A program made the position numbers and the translations under genes. From Phenylobacterium sp. (GTDB lineage: Bacteria; Pseudomonadota; Alphaproteobacteria; Caulobacterales; Caulobacteraceae), in assembly GCF_030697925.1 (NCBI RefSeq), contig NZ_JAUYOJ010000205.1, positions 1 to 45,925 of the forward strand: a stretch of DNA of 45,925 nucleotides, written 5' to 3'. Below, piece after piece: positions 35,766-44,370 of this stretch. The notes beneath the pieces were generated by a model that made no database searches, was not told the origin of the DNA, and was given only the letters and a program-made list of their open reading frames with translations. The first letter of the stretch is position 1; each line of letters begins with the position of its first letter.

Positions 35766-36413
35766 TCACCCCGGCGCATTCTCCCGGAACGCCGCCATCT
35801 GCCCCGCCATCGCCCGCGCGAAGGCCGGCCGCGCCTCGCACCTGACCCGATAGGCGTCGAGCTTGGGAAACGGCTCCAGCGCCCCGCCGTCCACCAGCTC
35901 GCGCAGCACCGCCGTCATCATCAGGTCTCCCGCCGTGAAAGCGTCGCCCTCGAGGTAATCCTTCTCCCCCAGCCAGGCGCCGAGCGCTTCCAGCCGCCGG
36001 TCGAGCTTGGCCTGGACCTGGGGCCGGCGGTCCGCGGCCCAGGCCTCGCCGGAGTCGTCGAGTTCGATCAGGTTCTGGGCGTGCGGCTCGATGGAGTTCA
36101 GCGCCGCCAGCACCCAGGTGGCGACCCGCGCCGCCCCGGCCGGGTCGCGCGGTGAAAGCGCCTCCGACTTGGCGGCGATATGCAGCACGATGGCGCCGGA
36201 CTCGAACATCTCCACCTCGCCGTCGCGATAGGCGGGAACCTGGCCGAAGGGCTGCCACTGACGATGGCGATCCGAAGCCAGGGCGTCGGCGTCGACCAGC
36301 ACCACCTCATAGGGCAGGCCGGCCTCCTCCAGGGCCCAGCGGATCCGCAGGTCGCGCACATAGCCCTGTGCGAACGGCGGAACCCAGCGGAAGGCGGTGA
36401 GCTGGATCGTCAT
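35766..36413 (-). CDS. Glutathione S-transferase family protein
   Basis: The 215 residues have the thioredoxin-fold half with 'QPFGQVPAYRDGEVEMFESGAIVLHIA' (cis-Pro and glutathione-binding Glu-Ser) and the helical half with 'GDAFTAGDLMMTAVLRELVDGG'. It is a close relative of the GST at 22720 ('RDLRIRWALEEAGLPYEV' against 'RDMRVRWALEEVGQAYDV'). The ATG at 36413 has AGGAG upstream, and longer in-frame sequence is not conserved. A broken partial copy lies at 35036-35206. It is divergent from the SnoaL-TetR pair, whose regulator may control it. Confidence 0.9.
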   Translation of the reverse strand: MTIQLTAFRWVPPFAQGYVRDLRIRWALEEAGLPYEVVLVDADALASDRHRQWQPFGQVPAYRDGEVEMFESGAIVLHIAAKSEALSPRDPAGAARVATWVLAALNSIEPHAQNLIELDDSGEAWAADRRPQVQAKLDRRLEALGAWLGEKDYLEGDAFTAGDLMMTAVLRELVDGGALEPFPKLDAYRVRCEARPAFARAMAGQMAAFRENAPG

Positions 36414-36605
36414 GGGCGGGGCTCCTGGCTTGGACGAGAGCGTTCTAGCTGGTCGTTCGGCGTCGCGCCAAATCGACACGCTGGCCGGGGAAAAGCGGTC
36501 CTGCCCAGGTTCGCCGCCATCAAACAGCGATATATGGGTCTTGCAATGAGATTGAAATCGCATTAAGAGCCTATGGTATCAAGTCACCCAATGGGAGGGA
36601 CGACC

Positions 36606-37028
36606 ATGGCGCTGAGCCAAGAACAGATGGACGCCAAGATGGACGCGCATTTCGGGTTCGAGGCCCGCGACGACGTGGAGGGCGTGCTGGCCACCCTCAC
36701 CCACGAAGTCGAGCACGACATCGTCGGCTGGCCCACCGGGCCGACCCACGGCCGGGAGGGCGCGCGGCCGTTCTACGAGACCCTGTTCGGCGATCTGGCC
36801 GACGGCAGGATCGAGACGAAGAAGCGGCTCTATGGCGACGGCTTCATGGTCGACGATTCCTTTTGGCGGGGCAGGGCGGTCGGCATGCCCTTCGGCCTGC
36901 AGGGCCGCGACCGCCCGCTGGAATTCCGGCTGCTGCACGTGGTCGAGTTCGCGCCGGACGGCGACATCAGCCGCGAGAACGTCTGGCTCGACCTGGCGGC
37001 CATCATGCGCCAGCTGCCGCAGGACTGA
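36606..37028 (+). CDS. SnoaL/NTF2-like protein
   Basis: The 140 residues fit the SnoaL-like (NTF2) fold: 'MDAHFGFEARDDVEGVLATLTHEVEHDIVGWPTGPTHGREGARPFYETLFGDL' and a C-terminal strand pair 'LEFRLLHVVEFAPDGDISRENVWLD'. The fold forms a ligand pocket used by isomerases, hydrolases and non-catalytic binders. GGGAGGGA lies 5 nt before the ATG. The TetR gene begins 1 bp after its stop, so the two are co-transcribed. Confidence 0.85.
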   Translation: MALSQEQMDAKMDAHFGFEARDDVEGVLATLTHEVEHDIVGWPTGPTHGREGARPFYETLFGDLADGRIETKKRLYGDGFMVDDSFWRGRAVGMPFGLQGRDRPLEFRLLHVVEFAPDGDISRENVWLDLAAIMRQLPQD

Positions 37029-37029
37029 G

Positions 37030-37635
37030 ATGCCGCAAGCCGAGAAGCCGGGCCGCCCGAACCAGAAGCAGCGCACCCGCAAGGACCTGCTGGACGCCGC
37101 CGCCCGGCTGATGAAGCAGGGCCGCAAGGCGGGACTGGAGGAGATCGCCGAGGAGGCCCTGGTCTCGCGCGCCACCGCCTACCGTTATTTCCCGAGCGTG
37201 GAAGCGCTGCTGCTGGAGGCGGCGTTGCACGTGGCCCTGCCGGAGGCCGCCGAGCTGTTCGCCGATGGCCCGGCCGCCGATCCGGTGGCGCGGCTCGACC
37301 GCGTCGAGGCCGCCATGCACGAGATGATGGCGGCCAACGAGGCGCCGCTGCGCGTGATGCTCGCCAACACCCTGCAGGCCGGACTCAAGGGCGACGCCGA
37401 CAGGGACCTGCCCGCCCGTCAGAACCGCCGCACCCCGCTGATCGAGGCGGCGCTGGCGCCCGCGCGCGACGAGTTCGACCCCAAGGCCCTGGAGCTGCTC
37501 GGCCCGGCCCTGGCCCTGATCATCGGCACGGAGGCCATGGTGGTGTTCAAGGACGTCCTGCGCCTCGACGACCGCCAGTCCCGCAAAGTCACCCGCTGGG
37601 CCATCCGCGCCCTGGTGGCCGCGGCGAAGACATGA
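37030..37635 (+). CDS. TetR-family transcriptional regulator
   Basis: The 201 residues have an N-terminal HTH 'LLDAAARLMKQGRKAGLEEIAEEALVSRATAYRYFPSVEALL' (about 19-60) and a helical ligand-binding domain. The gene begins 1 bp after the SnoaL-like gene and reads on from it. I infer that it controls this operon and possibly the divergent GST gene; no clear palindrome stands out in the 192-bp gap. Confidence 0.9.
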   Translation: MPQAEKPGRPNQKQRTRKDLLDAAARLMKQGRKAGLEEIAEEALVSRATAYRYFPSVEALLLEAALHVALPEAAELFADGPAADPVARLDRVEAAMHEMMAANEAPLRVMLANTLQAGLKGDADRDLPARQNRRTPLIEAALAPARDEFDPKALELLGPALALIIGTEAMVVFKDVLRLDDRQSRKVTRWAIRALVAAAKT

Positions 37636-38057
37636 TCCTTCTCCCCTTGCGGGGTCGGATGAGGGGGCTCTCAGGACTCTCGGGGTGGCGTCGGCGAAGC
37701 CGGATTCAAACCACGAACCTCACGAACCTCACGAACGGAGCCGACCTCGACGGGCCGAGACGCTGCGCGTTCGTGAGGTTCGTGGTCCAGTCCTTTGCAC
37801 GCTCGCGGCTGCGCCGCCGCCAGCCGGACAGGGCTGTCGACCCCTCATCCGCCAGGCTTCGCCTGCCAGCGTCGGCGCCCCGGCGAAGCCAAATGGACAC
37901 GAAGGACGCGAAGATCGCGAAGGACGGTCGAGGCCGTGCTGCGGCCCCTTCGTGGCCTTCGCGTCCTTCGTGTCCCATCCCTTCCAGGAGTCGCGGCTGC
38001 GCCGCCGCCAGCCGGACAGGGCTGTCGACCCCTCATCCGTCAGGCTTCGCCTGCCAC
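37636..38057. repeat. Mosaic of hairpin and tandem repeats, no gene
   Basis: It begins with a half copy of the CTCCCCTTGCGGGG element (37636-37681). Two CACGAA-type hairpins follow, with perfect 18-bp arms (37710-37727 / 37769-37786) and perfect 19-bp arms (37895-37913 / 37957-37975). A 67-bp sequence starting TCGCGGCTGCGCCGCCGCC occurs at 37803-37869 and again, nearly identical, at 37991-38057. I see no coding sequence. Confidence 0.75.
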
Positions 38058-38345
38058 CTAGGTCGGCGCCCCCTCGTGGTACTCGAACTCCAGCAGGTAG
38101 ACGTTCTCGCCCGGACCGTGCTTGGCGACCTTCAGCAGGTCGACCACGCCGGCGAACCCCGAACGCCGGGCAAGCTGCGGCGTGACGTCCGCCAGGTCGA
38201 TCTGGCGGATCGAGGTCACCTCCACGAAGCCCGGCCCCAGGGCGTAGCGTCCGCCGACCTTGGCCCGCGGTCGCTGCCAGATCCGCACGCTGCACGTCAC
38301 CTCGCCACGCATGATCGGCTCGTGCAGACGCTTGGTGAACATCAT
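38058..38345 (-). CDS. ASCH-domain (PUA-like) protein
   Basis: The 95 residues resemble small ASCH proteins: 'MFTKRLHEPIMRGEVTCSVRIWQRPRAKVGGRYALGPG' opens the beta-barrel and 'DLLKVAKHGPGENVYLLEFEY' closes it. ASCH domains are PUA-related and are thought to bind RNA or nucleotides. It is the last gene of a minus-strand run: HD hydrolase, tyrosine phosphatase, NrtR-like regulator, ASCH (16-bp gap). Its last codons border the tandem repeat block. Confidence 0.75.
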   Translation of the reverse strand: MMFTKRLHEPIMRGEVTCSVRIWQRPRAKVGGRYALGPGFVEVTSIRQIDLADVTPQLARRSGFAGVVDLLKVAKHGPGENVYLLEFEYHEGAPT

Positions 38346-38361
38346 GGGCGCCTCTCTCGAG

Positions 38362-39327
38362 CTATTCCCGCAGCAGCGGCAGGCTCAAGCCCGAGACCGG
38401 CCGCGCGCCGAGGATCTCGCGGCGGAAGCGGAACAGTTCGGCCGGGCGGCCGCCGGTGTCGGCGTCGACGCGGCCCAGGCCCTCCACCAGGTCGGCGCGT
38501 TCCAGGGCGCGGCGGAAGTTCTGCTTGTGCAGCGGCACCCCGGCTATGGCCTCCACGGCCCGCTGCAGGGCCGACAGGGTGAAGGCCTCGGGCATCAGCT
38601 CGAACGCCACCGGGCGGTACTTCAGCTTGCCTCTGAGGCGGGAGAGGGCGGTGGCCAGGATGCGGCGGTGGTCGCTGATCATCGGCTCGCCCAGGGCCGC
38701 GGCCAGGTCGGGGGCGGGCAGGGACGTGGCCTCGCCGCGGTCGCGGGCCGCCTCGGGCGCCAGGCCCGCCTCATAGAGCAGCTCGTAGCGCTCCAGCACC
38801 CGCTCCTCGTTCCAGGGCGCGCCGTCGAGCGCGAACAGCAGCCGGGCGCGGGAGAGCCGCTCCGTGGCGCCGTGCGCCCACTGGCGCAGGGCCGGGTCGA
38901 TGTGGGCAAGCGCCTCGGGGCGGCCGTCGCGCCAGTCCTCATAGGGGAAGAACCGCGCCCAGCTGGCCCAGGCGGTGTCCGGCGCGGCGGTGTCCACCGC
39001 CTTGGGGGTGAGCGCCAGATAGCCCACCGAGAGAACCCGGGCGGCGCCCGCCTCCTGGCCGTCGCCCCCATTTCGAGTGCCCATATCGGCCAAGGGCGCG
39101 TCGCGGCCCCTGTCGCCGAAGGTGTAGAGCTGTTCCACATAGCCCAGGTCGAAGCGGGTCTGGGCGGTCACGAAGGCCCGCAGGGCCAGTTCGAAGGTCC
39201 GGTGGCCGCTGGGATCGAAGGGGCCGAAGGGCAGGCCGGGCAGCTGGCCGGGCGGGCGCACGGTCAGGACCACGGCGTCGCCGTCCTGGATGGCCACCAC
39301 CACCGCCGAGAGCCCGATGACTACCAC
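38362..39327 (-). CDS. NrtR-like regulator (degenerate Nudix + winged helix)
   Basis: The 321 residues have an N-terminal Nudix-like domain ('LSAVVVAIQDGDAVVLTVRP', 'FVEQLYTFGDRGRD'-type segment 'YVEQLYTFGDRGRD') and a C-terminal winged-helix part ('LMPEAFTLSALQRAVEAIAGVPLHKQNFRRAL'). The Nudix box is broken: the REUxEE residues are replaced by 'RAFVTAQTRFD', so it should sense rather than hydrolyse. NrtR proteins repress NAD or sugar genes and respond to ADP-ribose-like ligands. The GTG at 39327 overlaps the phosphatase gene by 7 bp. Confidence 0.82.
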   Translation of the reverse strand: MVVIGLSAVVVAIQDGDAVVLTVRPPGQLPGLPFGPFDPSGHRTFELALRAFVTAQTRFDLGYVEQLYTFGDRGRDAPLADMGTRNGGDGQEAGAARVLSVGYLALTPKAVDTAAPDTAWASWARFFPYEDWRDGRPEALAHIDPALRQWAHGATERLSRARLLFALDGAPWNEERVLERYELLYEAGLAPEAARDRGEATSLPAPDLAAALGEPMISDHRRILATALSRLRGKLKYRPVAFELMPEAFTLSALQRAVEAIAGVPLHKQNFRRALERADLVEGLGRVDADTGGRPAELFRFRREILGARPVSGLSLPLLRE

Positions 39328-39836
39328 GGGTAGCGGACCGGGAAGTCGAACGGGACGCCGACGCCGGAATATTCGTAGTCGCCCATGGCCTCCACGGCGT
39401 CGATCATTCGGCCCTTGCGCGACAGCATGTCGTCGGCCAGCGCCACGATCCGGCGGTTGGGATAGGCGTGGCGGGCGACCTTGCGCATGGCGAGCGCGAT
39501 GGCCTTTTCCGAGGCGTCCGGGTTGCGCTCGCAGGCCAGGACGAAGGCGCTGGCGCTGGAGCGGCTGATCCCGGCCCAGCAGTGGATGATCATCGGGGCG
39601 CTCTCGTCCCAGGTCCTGCCGAAGGCCAGCAGGTCGGCCACCAGGCCCGCGTGCGGCAGGACCATGCCCTCCATCGGCTCGGCGATGTCGTTGACGCCGA
39701 GCTTCAGGTGCCGGTCGGCGAAGCCCGCCGGGGTCTCGATCATGCTGGCGGGGTCGAGCAGGGTGATCATGTGCGACGGCCGCCGCGCGGCGATGATCGC
39801 GGGAACCTCGGCCAGTCCGCATACGATGAGGGTCAC
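39321..39836 (-). CDS. Tyrosine/dual-specificity-type protein phosphatase
   Basis: The 171 residues have the phosphatase signature CX5R as 'HCWAGISRSSA' (Cys86, Arg92), which forms the phosphocysteine intermediate. The rest fits the compact Tyr-phosphatase fold ('HLKLGVNDIAEPMEG', 'AYPNRRIVALADDML'). The GTG at 39836 has AGGA upstream and lies 7 bp after the HD gene stop. It overlaps the NrtR-like gene. The substrate could be a phosphoprotein or a phosphorylated nucleotide/RNA end; the context does not decide. Confidence 0.85.
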   Translation of the reverse strand: MTLIVCGLAEVPAIIAARRPSHMITLLDPASMIETPAGFADRHLKLGVNDIAEPMEGMVLPHAGLVADLLAFGRTWDESAPMIIHCWAGISRSSASAFVLACERNPDASEKAIALAMRKVARHAYPNRRIVALADDMLSRKGRMIDAVEAMGDYEYSGVGVPFDFPVRYPW

Positions 39837-39843
39837 GGCCGTC

Positions 39844-40491
39844 CTACTCCGTCTCGAAGGCCGCGGCGGGGGAGGTGGCGAATCCGGCCGCCTGCGACAG
39901 GGTATTGTAACGCTGAATGTAACGCGATTGCGCGACGGCGGCGCTCTGCGGCTCGATGTGCAGCAGGTAGCCGTCCGGCGGGGCGTCGAAGAACTCCAGG
40001 GCCTCGGAGGCCGTGAACCCCGCCAGCTGCGTCGCCTCGAAGAACGCGCAGGCCCGATCCGCCTTCTTGATCAATTTCTTGATATGAATCGGGGCCTTAG
40101 CCGGAATTCCGAACCGCACATGGATCGCCGTTTCCAACCGCTCCTCGAAGGTCTTGTAGTCCACCCCCAACGCCGCCTTGAACGGACTGATCATGTCGCC
40201 GATCACATATTCCGAAGCGTCATGCAGCAAGGCCGCCAGCCGCCATTTCGGCTCGAGGTCCGGCTGGATATGGGCGCAAATCTCCTCGACCACCACGGAA
40301 TGCTGGGCGACGGAAAACGCGTGTTCCCCCACCGTCTGGCCGTTCCAGCGCGCGACCCGAGCCAGGCCGTGGGCGATGTCCTCGATCTCGATATCCATCG
40401 GCGAGGGATCCAGCAGGTCCAGCCGCCGTCCCGACAGCATTCTCTGCCAGGCGCGCGGTTGTTGCACGGATCTACGCAGCCCTTTCCTCAC
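39844..40491 (-). CDS. HD-domain phosphohydrolase (YfbR-like)
   Basis: The 215 residues contain the metal-binding HD motif: first His in 'GEHAFSVAQHS' and the HD pair at 90-91 in 'ALLHDASEYVIGDM'. The overall pattern resembles the YfbR-type 5'-deoxynucleotidases, which dephosphorylate deoxynucleoside monophosphates. The GTG at 40491 has AAGGA 8 nt upstream; longer in-frame sequence crosses the divergent promoter region. It is the first gene of the minus-strand HD-phosphatase-NrtR-ASCH run. Confidence 0.85.
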   Translation of the reverse strand: MRKGLRRSVQQPRAWQRMLSGRRLDLLDPSPMDIEIEDIAHGLARVARWNGQTVGEHAFSVAQHSVVVEEICAHIQPDLEPKWRLAALLHDASEYVIGDMISPFKAALGVDYKTFEERLETAIHVRFGIPAKAPIHIKKLIKKADRACAFFEATQLAGFTASEALEFFDAPPDGYLLHIEPQSAAVAQSRYIQRYNTLSQAAGFATSPAAAFETE

Positions 40492-40597
40492 CGACGCGTT
40501 CCTTTCACAGTGAAGGTCTGAACTGACCCAGGAGTTGCGCCATATCAAGGCGCGGAACGGGGTTAAGGTCCAGATAGGCGTCAATAGGGGACCGAGC

Positions 40598-41410
40598 ATG
40601 AGCTGGGCGAGGATCATGGTTCCGCTTTCGGGCGGGGAAGGTGACAAGGCGGCTATCGCGGCGGGCGCCAAGCTGGCCGAGCCGTTCGGCGCCGAACTGG
40701 CCTGCGTCTACACCCCGGCCGACGTGGCCGACGTCATGCCCTGGATGGGCGAAGGGTTCCTGGGCGGGGTCCAGACCACCGCGCTGGAGTCCCTGAAGGA
40801 GGCCGCCGCGGCGGGCGAACGCAACGCGCGTGCGGCCATGGACACGATCACCTACGAGAAGCGCCGCTTCATCGCCCTGCAGACCCCGGTCTGGGCCGGG
40901 CTGTCGGCCGAGAGCCGGCTGTCGGACGTGGTGGTGTTCAACAACGACCCGGCCCGCGGGCGCGGTCCCCTGGCCGAGGCCTTCCAGCAGATGGTGGCCG
41001 ACGAGCAGCGGCCGGTTCTGATCGCCCGCGAGGGTTTCGCGGTCGGCGGCCCCGTGGCGGTGGCCTGGGACGGCGGCAAGGAAGCCTCCCGCGCCGCGCG
41101 CCTGGCGCTTCCGATGCTGGAAAAGGCGCCGCGCGTCGTGATCCTGGCCGCGCCCAAGGCGACCTCGCGCAGCTTCGAGCCTGCCCGCCTGCAGGCCTAC
41201 TACGCCGCGCGCGGGGTGAAGGCCGATATCGACATCCTGCCAGACAGCGGAGACGCCGCCCCGCTGCTGCTCTACGCCGCGCGCAAGGCCGAGGCCCAGA
41301 TCCTGGTCGCCGGCGCCTTCGGTCATCCGCGACTGCAGGAGTTTATTTTCGGCGGCACGACGCGCACTCTGCTGGCGTCCGACCAGCCGTCGCTCTTCCT
41401 GTCTCACTAG
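40598..41410 (+). CDS. Universal stress protein family protein (two domains)
   Basis: The 270 residues appear to be two fused Usp domains. The second is the better preserved, with the nucleotide-binding pattern 'GAFGHPRLQEFIFGGTTRTLL' (G-2x-G-9x-G-T/S) at the C-terminus. Usp proteins bind ATP or remain ligand-free and accumulate under stress. The ATG at 40598 is chosen because 'MSWARIMVPLSGGEGDKAAI' is the usual family opening. The next gene follows after 14 bp. Confidence 0.88.
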   Translation: MSWARIMVPLSGGEGDKAAIAAGAKLAEPFGAELACVYTPADVADVMPWMGEGFLGGVQTTALESLKEAAAAGERNARAAMDTITYEKRRFIALQTPVWAGLSAESRLSDVVVFNNDPARGRGPLAEAFQQMVADEQRPVLIAREGFAVGGPVAVAWDGGKEASRAARLALPMLEKAPRVVILAAPKATSRSFEPARLQAYYAARGVKADIDILPDSGDAAPLLLYAARKAEAQILVAGAFGHPRLQEFIFGGTTRTLLASDQPSLFLSH

Positions 41411-41424
41411 TAAGAGGTTCGATC

Positions 41425-41799
41425 ATGTCCCTGTCGCGCATTGTGATGCGTCTTGCCCGCAATCCCGGCACCGAGTTCGCCGGCGGAGACGACCATCGGG
41501 GCTACGCCCTGACGGCGCCCCTGACGGCCGACGGGCTCCTGGACGCGGCGGCCTACGCCAAGTCGAAAGCCAATTGCGTGGTGCGGCGGTTCGCGCCGGA
41601 CGAGGACGCCATCGACGGCCGCCTGGCGCGCAAGGGCGCGCGCTGGTTCTTCGACTATGACGATGACGACGAGGCCGACGACGAGCCCGTCCATCGGCTG
41701 GGCGAGCACCGCTTCGCGGTGGGCGAGTATGTGACCGTGACCGACGAGGAGGGGCGGCCCCTGACCTACAAGGTCGTCGAGGTCCAGCCCGCGGGTTAG
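41425..41799 (+). CDS. Small conserved-type protein of unknown function
   Basis: The 124 residues are soluble with an acidic stretch 'DYDDDDEADDE' and a basic N-terminal part 'SRIVMRLARNPGTEFAGGDDHRGY'. I know no function for it. It lies 14 bp behind the universal stress gene and is probably in the same operon. Its stop codon shares bases with the stop of the convergent lipoprotein gene (overlap 41796-41799). Confidence 0.7.
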   Translation: MSLSRIVMRLARNPGTEFAGGDDHRGYALTAPLTADGLLDAAAYAKSKANCVVRRFAPDEDAIDGRLARKGARWFFDYDDDDEADDEPVHRLGEHRFAVGEYVTVTDEEGRPLTYKVVEVQPAG

Positions 41800-42602
41800 A
41801 CCCCGCCGTTGCGGCGCACCAGGTCCTGGACGTCGTGGTAGATGTTGTCGCCAGACTCGGTGTCGACCTTCGACTTCACCTTGGCGACGGTGATCGGTCC
41901 GGTCTTCGGGCCGCCGGCCTCGTAGCCGACATAGCGGTAGCCCGAGGGCAGATCCTTGCCGGTATAGATGAAGGTGGCGCGCACGCCGCGCTTCTCGCGC
42001 GACAGGGCCTGGCCGCGCAGGCGCACGTCGCGGAACATCCTGACCGTGGTGTCGTCGTCATTGGCGTCGATGTTGATCGGGCCGACCCGGACATTGGCCT
42101 CTTCGCCGCGGGTGTTGATATGGATGCCCGGCAGGTCGACCCGGGTCACCTCGCCGTCCTCCGTGTCGACGGTTCCGACCCCCATGCCGCCCGCGCGGAC
42201 GGTGACGCCGGCGTCGGCGGCGGCTTCGGCCTGAACCCGGGCGACTTCGGCCGCGACGCTGCCGAGCCGGGCCTTCGCGGCCTGGGCGTCGGCCACGAGG
42301 GCTCCGACTTCGGCCTGTGTCTGCTTGGCCTCGAGCGAAAGTGGGCCAGGCGTGCTGCGCAGTTCCTTCTCGATGGCGTCCAGGGTGGCGTTGACGTCGC
42401 CCTTCACCGCCACCAGCTCCAGGGTGACCTCGGCCCCGTCCGACGAGCGATAGGCGCAGGTCTTGCCGTCGGGGCTGACGCTCACGCGAGTCAGGTCGCC
42501 CTCGGTTGTCGGGCAGGTGAGCTTGGCGATCGTGCGAGGTCCGTCCTGGCCGCAGGCGCTCAGAGCCAGGGCGGAAGCCGCGATCAGCAGGGTGGTCTTC
42601 AT
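41796..42602 (-). CDS. Lipoprotein with coiled-coil segment
   Basis: The 268 residues start with a lipoprotein signal and lipobox (ALSAC, Cys17). A helical Ala/Glu/Lys-rich region (about 80-130) suggests a coiled coil; then a Val/Gly/Asp-rich beta-like region follows with 'NTRGEEANVRVGPINIDANDDDTTVRMFRDV'. The end is 'VDTESGDNIYHDVQDLVRRNGGV'. I do not recognise a family. The ATG at 42602 is fixed by the signal peptide. It is 77 bp downstream of the AAA ATPase gene on the same strand. Confidence 0.8.
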   Translation of the reverse strand: MKTTLLIAASALALSACGQDGPRTIAKLTCPTTEGDLTRVSVSPDGKTCAYRSSDGAEVTLELVAVKGDVNATLDAIEKELRSTPGPLSLEAKQTQAEVGALVADAQAAKARLGSVAAEVARVQAEAAADAGVTVRAGGMGVGTVDTEDGEVTRVDLPGIHINTRGEEANVRVGPINIDANDDDTTVRMFRDVRLRGQALSREKRGVRATFIYTGKDLPSGYRYVGYEAGGPKTGPITVAKVKSKVDTESGDNIYHDVQDLVRRNGGV

Positions 42603-42679
42603 GGACGTCTCACTCCGGTCCGTTCGCCAGGGAACCTGACCGGAGCGCCTTGATTGGTCGAGTGAATTCGCCGTAACGG

Positions 42680-43552
42680 CTACTGTTGGCCCGGTCGCGA
42701 GGCCGCGCCCTCGCGTCGCGCCAGGAAGGCGAGGCGCTCGAACAGGTGAACGTCCTGCTCGTTCTTGAGCAGGGCGCCGTGCAGGGGCGGGATCAACTTG
42801 GTGGGATCGCGCTCCTTCAGCGCATTCTCGTCGATATCCTCGACCATCAGCAGCTTCAACCAGTCGAGAAGCTCGGAGGTGGAGGGCTTTTTCTTCAGGC
42901 CCGGCACCTTGCGCATGTCGTAGAAGATGCGCAGCGCCTCGGCGACCAGCTTCTGCTTGATGCCCGGATAGTGGACCTCGACGATCTCGTTCATCGTCTC
43001 GGCTTCGGGGAAGCGGATGTAGTGGAAGAAGCAACGGCGCAGGAAGGCGTCCGGAAGCTCCTTCTCATTGTTGGAGGTGATGATCACGATCGGCCGCACC
43101 TCGGCCTTGATCGTCTCATTGGTCTCGTAGACGTAGAACTCCATCCGATCGAGCTCCTGCAGGAGGTCGTTCGGGAACTCGATGTCGGCCTTGTCGATTT
43201 CGTCGATCAGCAGGACGGGGCGCTTGTCGGAGGTGAAGGCCTCCCAGAGCTTGCCTTTCTTGATGTAGTTCTTGACGTCCTTGACCCGCTCGTCGCCCAG
43301 CTGGCTGTCGCGCAGGCGGGTGACGGCGTCGTATTCGTAGAGGCCCTGATGGGCCTTGGTGGTCGACTTGATGTGCCAGGTGATCAGCTCGGCGTTCAGC
43401 GCCTTGGCGATCTCATAGGCCAGCACGGTCTTGCCCGTGCCCGGTTCGCCCTTGATCAGCAACGGCCGTTCCAGCGCCACGGCGGCGTTGACGGCGACCT
43501 TCAAATCCTCGGTGGCGACGTAATCTTTAGTGCCTTCAAAACGCTGGCTCAT
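42680..43552 (-). CDS. MoxR-family AAA+ ATPase
   Basis: The 290 residues have Walker A 'GEPGTGKT' (35-42), Walker B 'VLLIDEID' and sensor-like 'IIITSNNEKELPDAFLRRC'. MoxR ATPases act as chaperones that mature metallo- or other complexes, usually with a VWA-domain partner encoded next door. Here the next gene downstream is a lipoprotein and no VWA gene is visible. The opening 'MSQRFEGTKDYVATEDL' matches the alphaproteobacterial subgroup. Confidence 0.93.
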   Translation of the reverse strand: MSQRFEGTKDYVATEDLKVAVNAAVALERPLLIKGEPGTGKTVLAYEIAKALNAELITWHIKSTTKAHQGLYEYDAVTRLRDSQLGDERVKDVKNYIKKGKLWEAFTSDKRPVLLIDEIDKADIEFPNDLLQELDRMEFYVYETNETIKAEVRPIVIITSNNEKELPDAFLRRCFFHYIRFPEAETMNEIVEVHYPGIKQKLVAEALRIFYDMRKVPGLKKKPSTSELLDWLKLLMVEDIDENALKERDPTKLIPPLHGALLKNEQDVHLFERLAFLARREGAASRPGQQ

Positions 43553-43695
43553 GCGGGGTCCCCAGAGGCGAGCGTAGAATGCGCCCGCTTTCGAACAAAT
43601 GTTTCAACTGGGGACAAACTAAAGCCAGTCGCGCGACATTCAAGCGACTTGAGCGTCACGGGCCGCCCGACGTACGCAAATTGCTCGGTCGACAC

Positions 43696-44172
43696 CTAGT
43701 CCTTGCGCGCTGAGTCCTGCGTCGAGGCAGGCTGGCGGGCATAGCCCATGTGGTCGAGATCCTCGTCGCTCAGGCCCTTGGACTGGAAGTTGGTGAAGTC
43801 ATCCTCGCCGCCGCTGACCAGTTCGGCGTCGCCGACCTCCTCCAGGCCATCGATGGAGTCGGGATCGACCTGATCTTCGTCGAAGGCGTCCTCGTCTTCG
43901 TCCTCATCGCTGGCGGCCGCGCTGTAGTGGAGTTCGTCGTCATCCTCGAGGTCGGAGTCCGTGAAGGCGTCCTCGTCGAACTCGTCGGCGTCGAGGGCCA
44001 GGGCCTCGTCCTCGTCGCGATCGCCCCGGGCGCTCGTGACATCGAGCAGATCGGGCAGTTCCTCGAAGGTGCGCATCTCGTTGTGCCCTTCGTGGTCGTC
44101 GAGATTGCTCTCGTCATAGGTCTCGGCGCCGTCCTGTTCGTCATAGCCGTCGCCGATCTCGGGTCCGGGCAT
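43696..44172 (-). CDS. Highly acidic protein of unknown function
   Basis: The 158 residues are dominated by Asp and Glu, with runs such as 'DEDEDEDAFDEDQVDPDS', few hydrophobics and no signal peptide, so it is probably largely disordered. I know no family. It stands alone, divergent from flbT, with 143 bp before the MoxR gene downstream. The opposite frame also reads open, but as a hydrophobic shadow of the acidic codons. Confidence 0.7.
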   Translation of the reverse strand: MPGPEIGDGYDEQDGAETYDESNLDDHEGHNEMRTFEELPDLLDVTSARGDRDEDEALALDADEFDEDAFTDSDLEDDDELHYSAAASDEDEDEDAFDEDQVDPDSIDGLEEVGDAELVSGGEDDFTNFQSKGLSDEDLDHMGYARQPASTQDSARKD

Positions 44173-44370
44173 CGGGTCGCTCCTCGCCGCGGGCGCCGGG
44201 TGACGCCCCTCGATAGGGACAACCGTTCCACCGCGCCCGGCGTTCCCCCGCCGCGCGCCGCGGGGCTAACCTCTGGCGAGGCCCTGGAGTATGATGCGGC
44301 ATTGCGTCACGCCCCCTGCAAGAGGTCGTTAACTCGCGCTCGGTAAGCGTGACGGGTCCGGGGTTGGAAT

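Noticed and set aside
37710..37975. CRISPR-like array from the repeated CACGAAC units
   Set aside because: The units are 9-bp periodic arms of hairpins, not evenly spaced repeats with unique spacers, and no cas genes are present.
44264..44275. Third near-copy of the 12-bp repeat (CTAACCTCTGG)
   Set aside because: Only a partial match, and there is no second copy, hairpin block or insertion signature nearby.
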